Shown: piece by piece, positions 16,705 to 23,876 of the stretch
Numbering within the stretch: the first letter of the stretch is position 1
Layout of the letters: every line of letters starts with the position of its first letter
From: Bacillota bacterium
GTDB lineage: Bacteria; Bacillota; Desulfitobacteriia; Desulfitobacteriales; JAJXUE01
DNA: 40,261 nt
Reading direction: 5' to 3'
Assembly (NCBI GenBank): GCA_021811155.1
Contig: JAJZPO010000019.1
Span: forward strand, 1-40,261
Program-made: the position numbers and the translations under genes
The notes under the pieces: model-generated
Database searches by the model: none
The model's input: the letters and a program-made list of their open reading frames with translations, nothing else
What the model was told of the DNA's origin: nothing

Positions 16705-17037
16705 GTGGCAAAAACATTATTGGAAGCAAAACAGCTCAGTAAGTCCTTTGGCGCAAGAAAAGTCATCCGCAGTCTGAGCCTCGGTGTCATGAGAGGCGAC
16801 GTTTACGGTTTCCTGGGACAAAACGGGCAAGGAAAAACAACAACGATCCGGCTCATAACCTGCCTCATCTTCCCGGATGCAGGCGAGGTAATCATTAACG
16901 GCCATTCTTTGCGGACAGACTTTAAACGGGCCGGCAGCAACTTCCCGGATGCCCTGGCCGGAAGCGCCTATGCTGCCGCTCACGGTGCCCCGATTATTCT
17001 TGCGGACGGCGGTTTGCCGGATCAGGTCATGAACTGA
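16705..17037 (+). pseudogene. Chimeric frame: ABC ATPase N-terminus fused to a CWB2 fragment
   Basis: Residues 1-75 are the start of a BcrA-type ABC ATPase with Walker A GFLGQNGQGKTTT and then AGEVIINGHSL. Immediately after FKRA the frame switches to NFPDALAGSAYAAAHGAPI followed by LPDQVMN and a stop. That is about 34 residues of a CWB2 repeat. By hand alignment this part differs from the intact third repeat of the surface protein (about 8060-8165) at some 12 of 102 bases. It lacks signature and Walker B, so it cannot be a working ATPase. GTG 16705 has AAGGAG at 7 nt (ATG 16702 has 4 nt), so the ATPase start is authentic. Either a recombination scar or an assembly chimera. Confidence 0.8.
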
Positions 17038-17331
17038 TTGCCGCTGAACGTGGCGCTGGTGCCGGCCGGGGCGGTCACGGTGATGTTCACTGTGCCGTTA
17101 CCGGCGGGTGCGGTGGCCTGAATTTGGGTGTCGCTGTCGATGGTGAAGCTTGTGGCCGCAGTCGAGCCGAACTCGACGGCGGTCGCCTCGTTGAAGCCGG
17201 CACCGGTGATGGTCACCGCGGTGGCCGGGGGGCCGCTGGCCGGGCTGATGCTGCTCACAGTCGGATGCAGTTGCAGCATGCCGATCGTGGCAAGATCACC
17301 ACGGGAGGGACAGTCACCGAGTACGCCGTAC
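17037..17331 (-). pseudogene. IPT/TIG-domain fragment of a surface protein
   Basis: On the minus strand a TIG (Ig-like) domain reads TVSSISPASGPPATAVTITG, then GFNEATAVEFG, and ends near GNQF. Upstream, the frame YSVTVPP followed by a one-base slip (GGDLATIGMLQLHP) shows a frameshift. It joins head to head, at about 17037, with the CWB2 fragment on the other strand, and has no start, signal peptide or remaining domains. It is debris from a second, otherwise absent secreted protein. Confidence 0.65.
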
Positions 17332-17534
17332 CGACAAAAAAGTCTTGCCAATACCCGGCTGGCCGGAAACAACGGTTAATCCCATACCGCCTTCCAGAAC
17401 ACGGTCAAATTGTTTTTAAACATTTCCGTTTCGCGGCTGCGGCCGACCATCGTTTTGCTGATTCTTTCTTCAATCATGTATTGAATATCCTGTGTATTGT
17501 TTTCAGCAGCTTCTTTTGCGCTCATACATTCCAT
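17332..17534 (-). pseudogene. N-terminal fragment of an AAA/NTPase protein, frameshifted
   Basis: The minus-strand frame starts MSAKEAAENNTQDIQ (ATG 17525, or 17534) and continues MVGRSRETEMFKNNL. A one-base loss then shifts it to DRVLEGGMGLTVVSG and the Walker A GQPGIGKTFLS. The pattern G-R-x-x-E ... G-x-x-G-I-G-K-T is that of AAA/STAND ATPases such as LuxR/MalT-like or adenylate-cyclase-linked regulators. Coding similarity ends right after the P-loop, where TIG-domain debris begins. Confidence 0.6.
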
Positions 17535-17563
17535 TTCGCACCCCGGACAAGCGAGTGTTAGTA

Positions 17564-17686
17564 TTATTGCATAACCTGTTCATGTCTCCCACGCATAGCG
17601 CTAGCCATAAGGCCATTATCAAAATAGGCTACTGTGTTTTTCACTTTCCCTGTGTTATCTTTCGCAAATTCATAGTATGGTTTCAT
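17564..17686 (-). CDS. Small unknown protein, 40 residues
   Basis: ATG 17686 with AAGGA 7 nt upstream. The peptide (MKPYYEFAKDNTGKVKNTV ... GLMASAMRGRHEQVM) ends with TAA 30 nt before the AAA fragment on the same strand. A candidate promoter (TATAAT at 17787-17782, weak -35 TTGCTT with 15-nt spacing) lies upstream. It may be a real small gene that led the vanished AAA gene, or a remnant. Not recognised. Confidence 0.4.
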   Translation of the reverse strand: MKPYYEFAKDNTGKVKNTVAYFDNGLMASAMRGRHEQVMQ

Positions 17687-18142
17687 GGTCATATCCTTAA
17701 GATCCCTTCCCCTAAAAAAGCACTCCTCAGATAATTCTGCGGATAGCCACGCTCGCCACCCCTTGTACCACTTGCCCCAACATTATACTATTTTTGTCTC
17801 CCAAGCAATGGAGTAAGCTCGGAATAGATGATAGCCTTACAAGGGATACGACAACGGAGAAAGCCCCATTTGTCGAAATGTCTACAGGATGCCTGCGAAC
17901 CCGATAGGCAAAATGGTGTCGCTAACAGGAAATTCGTGGGCTCTTGTCGAATAATATCAATACTTGTCTTTTGCAGTGGTTGTCTCCCATTTTCCTTCTC
18001 CTGCCCGTGATTGCCCGTTCCACCGGCTGGATGAGCTGGACCAGCCTGGTGACCCGTCGCCTCGGCTCCACGGAAAACACTTTTGAATTGCTCAGACGTG
18101 CTGGAACAGCAGGGTAAAAATGGGATAAGCGAGGTGTGATTC
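17687..18142. other. Intergenic region before the SWIM-type gene
   Basis: About 455 nt. Holds a possible minus-strand promoter near 17782-17808. A plus-strand open frame ends just before the next gene; one stretch (FLLLPVIARSTGWMSWTSLV) is hydrophobic, but I do not recognise it. No firm feature. Confidence 0.3.
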
Positions 18143-19708
18143 ATGCCCGATATGCTTGAACATATAACCACCCTGATCAACGATATGTCTTGGTCCGAAT
18201 TACAGAACACGGTGCTGCTGCTGGCAGAGAAGAATGAACACGTCCGGAAGGCGCTGTTCGAAATATGGCAAAAACAGGAACGGGAAGCCCGTCTACGCAA
18301 GGGAGTGGAGTGGACACCGGCCGATTGGCTGGACGCAAGAAGACAATTTGAGCCAAGCATTGACGATGAACTCGAACAGTGTGCCGAATGTTTCACAGAC
18401 CGCTACGATTACGGTTATTACGATTCGGACGAAGGTCGCTTTGATTTTAGCGAAGGTCTCGAACAACTTGAGGGCTGGTTTGCCGAACTCTTGGAAATGG
18501 CGACCGACGGTCAATGGATCGACGGTGCCGTCGGCTTGCTGCTTACCCTGCAGCGACTGGACGATTGGGCAGAAAGCCACGGAGACGAAGACACTGGCGG
18601 GGAGGAGCTGCTGGACGAATGTATGCGTTTTTGGCCGAAGGCGGAAGAACTCATAACGATTATTCGGAATTCGACAGCTCCCGAGAGAAACAAAAGCGCG
18701 TTCTTCCTCGCCTTGATCGACTGGGTCGCCGGACTTTGTGAAGAAAGCGAAGATTGGTCGCGATGGAGGGAGCCGCTTCGCGCGTGTCTGTTTTCCCCCG
18801 AGCATTACGACCGGCTGAAGGAGCGTGTGATGCGGCTGGAACCAAATTTGTTTGCGGACACCTCAAGGGAGCCGGTCCCGGCGGATGTGGTGCGCTGGTG
18901 GGTCCGGGCCAGCCTTGACTTGGGTCAGGAAACGGAGGCGGAACGCGCAGAAGCAAAATTACCTGCATTCGATGCCGAGACTGCCGCCTCTTTTGCCCAT
19001 TACTATGAACGCCTGGGCCGGACCGAAGAAGCTCTTGCCCGACTTCAGGCCATCATCCAACATATCAAAGAGCAACTTCAGCAGAGAGCATCCGAACCTT
19101 TGCGGGGGATTCGCTCCCCTTATGTACCTGGACAGCAACCGAAGGGTTACTTTGAGTGGCTGATCACGATATACGAACGAACGGGACGCCAAACGGAAGC
19201 GGAGGCATGGCGAGTTCAATGGTTCGAAACGCTGCCTTCCTTGGAACTGTTCCAACGCTGCCTCAGCGCAGTACCCCCAGCAGAGAGAGCGCACCAGGCA
19301 AAACTGTGGATCGATCACGTAAACAGCCTCGGACGCTACCGTTACCAAGACCTGCTGATCAACATGTATCTGCACATCGGTGATCCGAACGGCGCCTGGT
19401 CAGTCTTTCAAGAGGGGAACCATGAAGCCTCGGACTGGCTCAGCGCATCTGCCCGACAGTTGTTCGAAACGATCAAGCAGCACGATCCGGGGCGACTTGT
19501 TTCCGTCCTCCGTCAATATGCGGAAAAGAGAATCGCCGAGAAAAACCGTAAAAGCTATCAACAAGCCGTGGAATGGTTATCAGAATTGAAATCCGTTTAT
19601 CACTTACTTGATCAGACCGCAGCGTGGACCGTTTATTTGGGACAACTGAGGGAAAACCATCGCCGTTTGCCGGCTCTGCAGGATGAAATAGTCAAAGCAA
19701 AGCTTTAG
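18143..19708 (+). CDS. Helical-repeat protein resembling the C-terminal half of SWIM zinc-finger proteins
   Basis: 521 residues, soluble, acidic, rich in Trp, Glu and Leu and built of helical hairpins with TPR-like spacing (for example FAHYYERLGRTEEALARLQA, about residue 277). The start (DMLEHITTLINDMSWSELQN) resembles the segment after the zinc finger in Firmicute SWIM-domain proteins, which continue with a long helical domain of this kind. No CxC...CxH SWIM finger is present here or just upstream, so this is either an N-terminally shortened member or a free-standing version. ATG has AGGTG 6 nt upstream. It is the only intact long gene in the debris region. Function unknown; family link moderate. 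Confidence 0.55.
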   Translation: MPDMLEHITTLINDMSWSELQNTVLLLAEKNEHVRKALFEIWQKQEREARLRKGVEWTPADWLDARRQFEPSIDDELEQCAECFTDRYDYGYYDSDEGRFDFSEGLEQLEGWFAELLEMATDGQWIDGAVGLLLTLQRLDDWAESHGDEDTGGEELLDECMRFWPKAEELITIIRNSTAPERNKSAFFLALIDWVAGLCEESEDWSRWREPLRACLFSPEHYDRLKERVMRLEPNLFADTSREPVPADVVRWWVRASLDLGQETEAERAEAKLPAFDAETAASFAHYYERLGRTEEALARLQAIIQHIKEQLQQRASEPLRGIRSPYVPGQQPKGYFEWLITIYERTGRQTEAEAWRVQWFETLPSLELFQRCLSAVPPAERAHQAKLWIDHVNSLGRYRYQDLLINMYLHIGDPNGAWSVFQEGNHEASDWLSASARQLFETIKQHDPGRLVSVLRQYAEKRIAEKNRKSYQQAVEWLSELKSVYHLLDQTAAWTVYLGQLRENHRRLPALQDEIVKAKL

Positions 19709-20246
19709 AAAGGCAAAATCCTTACCCCTGCCGGCACCGCTTTGGCGATATTGGGGACGGTTTTCACAGTTAAACCTCCTTAAGTTGGAAAAACCATTCT
19801 TACCTCCGGTTCTACAATCCAATATTCTTCGACGCCCGCTTGTTCATAGAGATTGAACTTAATAAACCGGTCCATCTTGTTCCAAGACGGAGAAAATATT
19901 CTTGAACTCATTCTCAGCCTGACTCCATAAATCCTGGACGGCTCGGGAAATACAGTTTCTTGGTGTTGTATCGCTTTACTCTAGGCATAACCGCTCCTCA
20001 GTTATGGTTTCAAGCGGCGCGTTTATGGGTGGGACGCTATTGCGCCATGCCGAAGATTGGGAGATGGGCAGATTGTTGCTCCTAAATGTGATTGCATTCC
20101 GGTCTTCTTACACTTTATACCTAAAATTCAGCAAAAACCGCAGATATCCTGCCTGCGACCCTTTATAGCATAGGATTTCTTGAACTGCGTTGCAACAACG
20201 GTTTACTTCAAATTGCCTATCGCTGAGGGGCTATGCATCACTTAAG
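19709..20246. other. Gene-poor stretch with decayed minus-strand fragments
   Basis: About 540 nt with no intact gene. On the minus strand there is a 24-codon frame with a good ribosome-binding site (GAGGAG, ATG 19988, MPRVKRYNTKKLYFPSRP, stop at 19914). Then comes the Uma2 relic (19780-19890). A 20-codon frame follows, starting GTG 19767 after AAGGAGG and running into the 3' end of the opposite gene. All look like left-over gene ends. Confidence 0.45.
19780..19890 (-). pseudogene. Relic of a Uma2-family gene (C-terminal part)
   Basis: The minus-strand frame SPSWNKMDRFIKFNLYEQAG, then VEEYWIVEPE and MVFPT plus stop, matches the Uma2 core (...SPST..KD...K..LY..AGV.EYW(V/I)V.P). The upstream two-thirds is missing and frames are broken. 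It is distinct in sequence from the copy at 7290. Confidence 0.6.
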
Positions 20247-22901
20247 CTACAAAACAGATTGTCCGGATAACAAATAAACCTTGCCCGCATCACCATCTAC
20301 AATCAGATTGTCCCCGTCCGCAATAAGTTTCATGACCCCAGGAATATTTACTACAGCCGGTATGCCGTACTCCCTGGCCACAGTTGCCCCATGGGACAGG
20401 AAACCGCCGGTCTCCATGACAATTCCGGCTGCTTTCAAGAACAGCGGTGTCCAACCCGGGTCCGTGGAAGGGGCGACCAGAATTTCACCTTGTTCAATGC
20501 CTTCTTCCGGTCTGCGCAGCAGCCTGGCTTTGCCCTGTGCCCTTCCGGCGGCAACCCCAAGACCGCTTAGCACATTCCCGTTTCCGATCGGAACGGCCGG
20601 GACTGTGCTGGCCTTTCCATTGATGATCAAATCCGGCGGATCTGTCTGCTCCAATTCCCTCTTGCGTTGCTTCCGGTCGCTCACTAAAAGCGGCAAGCCC
20701 GTCCCATCCCAGTAGCCCAGGAGCACAGCAAAAATATCTGGAAAAGAACAATGAAATACATCGTTAATCTCAGGTATCAGCCCCCGTTCTTTCAGCCTTT
20801 GCCCGATGCCAAGGGTGAGACGCCGGGATGGCTCCACCAGCCTGGCTATTTCCGATTTTCCTTCTTCCCTTAGTTCCAGCGCTTTTATCGCCCGGCGCAA
20901 CAACAGGTTTATCCGCCAACGCCGGTAAAAGGGCGCTGTCCCTTTGAATAGGAGTTCGGCCTGCTCAGCTTTAGCGTGCTGCTCCGTCTTTAATTTGTTA
21001 AGATCCGCTGTTTCCATCATGCTTTTAATGTAGTCCAGCAAATAGGTTGGGTCCTCCCGCCAGCGGGGATTTTCCCAGTACGCTTCATAAACTGCCCGGT
21101 GGCCGAAATCGGCGAGATAAGCTTTGAACCTGCGTTTAAAGACAGATTCTTCCGGCAACAAAGCAGCCCATGCCAGGGGTTGGAAAGGGTCAGCCTCAAA
21201 GTAGCGCTGGGCAAAGTGATCCTCACGGGCGGTCTCAGCCAATTCCACCAGTCTATACCCCTGTTCCGCACTAGGAAGCTTAGCCTTACCAACCAGCAGA
21301 CTGTTGGCCATGGCCCAGGCCCTTGCCCCGAAATCCTTTTGCAAAGCCTTTACAACCATATCCATGAGTAGAGCGGCATTGTTGTTAAGGAGACCTATTT
21401 TAGCAAACGGTTTCACCTCTGTGTTAACAGTGATGAGGGCCTTGACCATCTCCGCGTCGCTCAAACCGGCCAGATCTGTCTCCCGCCACTCTTGGCCCAG
21501 CATCCGGACAGTCTGGAACAATTCTGGCGCATTTTTCTGAACCCGCAGCATGAGCCGAAACAGTCTTAACTTATTAACGGCGGTAGTAAGGCGCTGCTTA
21601 ACAGTCTGTTTGGGCACCTGGATTTCCTGCTGGTGTCCGCCAACCTGGACATTGATTTCCGCCGGCAAAAGGCCCAGCATGTCAAAATACTCCCACTGCA
21701 GCAAAGCGATATTCAGGTAAATCCTGCCGGCAAAAAAACGGCAGTATTGCCGGCCTGCAAGGACCCTGTAGCCGATTTCTTTGGGCGCTACAGCCAGTAA
21801 ATTGTTTACAGCCGCAAGCATCGGCCGGTATAAAAAGGCCGAAAACACCATTGGACAGGCGTCTTTGAAGTTGCCATTGGACCAGATCTCCGGCTGGTCT
21901 TTCAGGGCAGGATATGTGTACCTGGCTTGCCCGGTGACAGGACGCGCCTGCAGCACAAAGAAATTTCTTCCATCGAAGGCCCACTCAACATCCTGCTGGA
22001 CTTCTCCCTCCCCCAGGGTCTTAAACACCCTGGCTGTCAGCACGCTTAGTTCAACAATCGACCGGTCGCTGAGAACCTGTGCTTTGACATCCAAGGATTC
22101 AGGCGTACGAACCAACTCCGTTCCCCCATCATCTTTGGCTATGGTGATCCATTGTTTCCGGCCGAGCTTCTTCTCAATGATCTCGAGATTGTAATTAAGG
22201 ATATACTTGTCGGGCTCGGCATCACCGCCGACAACAGATTCACCCAGGCCAAAGTTGGCTTCGATCGCAATTTGGTCCAGCCGACCGGTCTGGGGGTTGC
22301 TGCTGAAAGCAACTCCCGAGGCCTTGGCCTCAACCATCTGCATGATTACCACCGACGGCACCACAGCCTGATCTGCAAAACCCATTTTCTGGCGGTAGAC
22401 CAGGGCACGCATACTCCAGAGCGAGGCATAGCAGTGCTTAACAGCTGTCAATACTTTGTCTAAACCCTGCACATTGAGCAAGGAGTCGTGGATGCCGGCA
22501 AAGGAGGCCTTGACCGAGTCTTCAGCTGAGGCGGAAGACCGTACGGCCAGGGGTTTATTTAGCAGGTTTAGTTCCTTAAGAAAGCCCGAAACCTGTTCAA
22601 CTACCGGGTCCGGCAGGCGAGCCATAAGAATGCTCTCCCTCAGGGCCTCCAACTGCTTCTCAAGAACCGATTCATCCCTGTCGCTGCGCCGGGAATATTC
22701 CGAAACCTCCCTAAGGTGTGGGGCCAGACCGTTTTCCTGCACGAAGGATGCATAGACTGAAGAGGTGATTACGCCACCCTCTGGCACCTTAAATCCGTAC
22801 CGGGCCAGCCTGCTCAGGTTCCAGCCCTTACCGCCGCACCCTTCCACCCCGCTTGTAAAGGCTTCGGTCCAATTCACAATATACTGTTCATCCCTTTTCA
22901 A
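20247..22901 (-). CDS. Rifampin phosphotransferase-like / PEP-synthase-family enzyme
   Basis: 884 residues with the three-part dikinase layout. An N-terminal ATP-grasp domain (about 1-320; GGKGWNLSRLARYG, LAVRSSASAEDS, QDVEWAFDG, VLQARPVTGQ) comes first. A long central domain follows (about 340-770). The swivelling phosphohistidine domain at the C-terminus has METGGFLSHGATVAREYGIP with His837. The LSHGA...AREYGIP form and the lack of a PEP/pyruvate-binding TIM barrel fit rifampin phosphotransferases, which phosphorylate the antibiotic with the beta-phosphate of ATP, better than PEP synthase. The substrate is not certain. TTG start 21 nt after the TetR gene on the same strand, so the two form an operon. 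Confidence 0.8.
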   Translation of the reverse strand: MKRDEQYIVNWTEAFTSGVEGCGGKGWNLSRLARYGFKVPEGGVITSSVYASFVQENGLAPHLREVSEYSRRSDRDESVLEKQLEALRESILMARLPDPVVEQVSGFLKELNLLNKPLAVRSSASAEDSVKASFAGIHDSLLNVQGLDKVLTAVKHCYASLWSMRALVYRQKMGFADQAVVPSVVIMQMVEAKASGVAFSSNPQTGRLDQIAIEANFGLGESVVGGDAEPDKYILNYNLEIIEKKLGRKQWITIAKDDGGTELVRTPESLDVKAQVLSDRSIVELSVLTARVFKTLGEGEVQQDVEWAFDGRNFFVLQARPVTGQARYTYPALKDQPEIWSNGNFKDACPMVFSAFLYRPMLAAVNNLLAVAPKEIGYRVLAGRQYCRFFAGRIYLNIALLQWEYFDMLGLLPAEINVQVGGHQQEIQVPKQTVKQRLTTAVNKLRLFRLMLRVQKNAPELFQTVRMLGQEWRETDLAGLSDAEMVKALITVNTEVKPFAKIGLLNNNAALLMDMVVKALQKDFGARAWAMANSLLVGKAKLPSAEQGYRLVELAETAREDHFAQRYFEADPFQPLAWAALLPEESVFKRRFKAYLADFGHRAVYEAYWENPRWREDPTYLLDYIKSMMETADLNKLKTEQHAKAEQAELLFKGTAPFYRRWRINLLLRRAIKALELREEGKSEIARLVEPSRRLTLGIGQRLKERGLIPEINDVFHCSFPDIFAVLLGYWDGTGLPLLVSDRKQRKRELEQTDPPDLIINGKASTVPAVPIGNGNVLSGLGVAAGRAQGKARLLRRPEEGIEQGEILVAPSTDPGWTPLFLKAAGIVMETGGFLSHGATVAREYGIPAVVNIPGVMKLIADGDNLIVDGDAGKVYLLSGQSVL

Positions 22902-22922
22902 CCTGTCCCCACCCCTTCCGGC

Positions 22923-23531
22923 TTATCTATTTGCCCCGTCTAAAAACAGCTCGATATCCCGCGCCAATTGCTCGTGTAAGGGATATTCGTCCGGTTTATT
23001 CAGCCAATCGCTGAGAGTTTTAAAATAGATCATGTTAAAGCTGTCGGCCAGGTATTCCGCCGCAACATCCCTCCTAATTTCGCCGTCCCTCTGGCCCTGC
23101 CGGAAAATCATGGCCAAGATCACGGTGAAACCGCTGCGTTCTTCAGGTTCGGGCAGGTTTTTGGCGAGGTTCTGCAGTCTGAACACAATATATGCGACCA
23201 ATAACTCGCGGTTTAACTCGAACCAGTCGAAAGCTTGTAATAACACGTTGAGCAAGCGCGAACGCGTGTCGGGCAAGTTGCCCAGCAAGTCCTCGATGGC
23301 CGGTCTAGCCTGTTTATTAACTGTTTGGACATAAGCGGCCACAATATCTTCTTTGCTGGGAAAATGATTGTACAATGTTCCTTTAGCCACATCAGCAACG
23401 GCGGCAATTTGTTCCATCGTGGTTGCTGCAAACCCCTGCTCTGCAAATAATTTCAGGGCCACCTCAATCAGTTTGAGTCTTGTTTGCTCTTTTTTCTTCT
23501 CCATGCGATTGGGGGCCTTTGCTTCAGCCAT
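22923..23531 (-). CDS. TetR/AcrR-family transcriptional regulator
   Basis: 202 residues from ATG 23531, which has GGAG 8 nt upstream; an in-frame TTG at 23567 lacks a ribosome-binding site. The N-terminal helix-turn-helix reads ALKLFAEQGFAATTMEQIA and GVAKGT-type VAKGTLYNHFPSKEDI. A variable helical ligand domain follows, with the TetR_C-like stretch LVAYIVFRLQNLAKNLPEPE. It likely represses itself and the downstream phosphotransferase: an inverted repeat covers the -10 box of its promoter at 23581-23608. Confidence 0.92.
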   Translation of the reverse strand: MAEAKAPNRMEKKKEQTRLKLIEVALKLFAEQGFAATTMEQIAAVADVAKGTLYNHFPSKEDIVAAYVQTVNKQARPAIEDLLGNLPDTRSRLLNVLLQAFDWFELNRELLVAYIVFRLQNLAKNLPEPEERSGFTVILAMIFRQGQRDGEIRRDVAAEYLADSFNMIYFKTLSDWLNKPDEYPLHEQLARDIELFLDGANR

Positions 23532-23580
23532 AATACCAACTCCAAATTCTAAGTTCTGCCGGACCAAATTGAATCCACGC

Positions 23581-23608
23581 AGTACTATACTCTATACATT
23601 ATTGTACT
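23581..23608 (-). promoter_or_regulatory. Candidate TetR operator
   Basis: Inverted repeat AGTACTATA - 10 nt - TATTGTACT, 8 of 9 positions complementary, covering the -10 box of the TetR promoter. Its position and size (28 bp) are typical for TetR-family autorepression. Confidence 0.6.
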
Positions 23609-23629
23609 CCGTATATTACCAGAAAACAA
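23601..23629 (-). promoter_or_regulatory. Sigma-A promoter of the TetR operon
   Basis: On the minus strand TTGTTT (23629-23624), 17-nt spacer, TACAAT (23606-23601), 70 nt before the ATG. Confidence 0.65.
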
Positions 23630-23876
23630 TTCCATTATTCCAATAATCCGGCACAAAATCCATGAGCGCCGGAGGATATATCAAACGGACCCCAGCGACC
23701 GAACGACTCGAGAGAGCAGATTTTCACGCTAATAAAAGGAGCAAACCCTTTCCCATCACAGGGTTTGCTCCTTATGCCAACATATGTTGCCCAGCCTTCC
23801 CCACATACTTGCAGCCCACAAAAGCAGACAGACGGTTTAACTCTCCTACCCGTAACGAACGTTCACAAAAAATCTG
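23630..23876. other. Intergenic region between cooS and the TetR operon
   Basis: Without a gene. Holds the cooS terminator (23736-23773). Nothing else supported. Confidence 0.4.
23736..23773 (-). terminator. Terminator of cooS
   Basis: Perfect 14-bp stem AAGGAGCAAACCCT / AGGGTTTGCTCCTT with a 10-nt loop, followed on the minus strand by TTATT. Lies 104 nt after the cooS stop and separates the array from the TetR operon. Confidence 0.8.
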
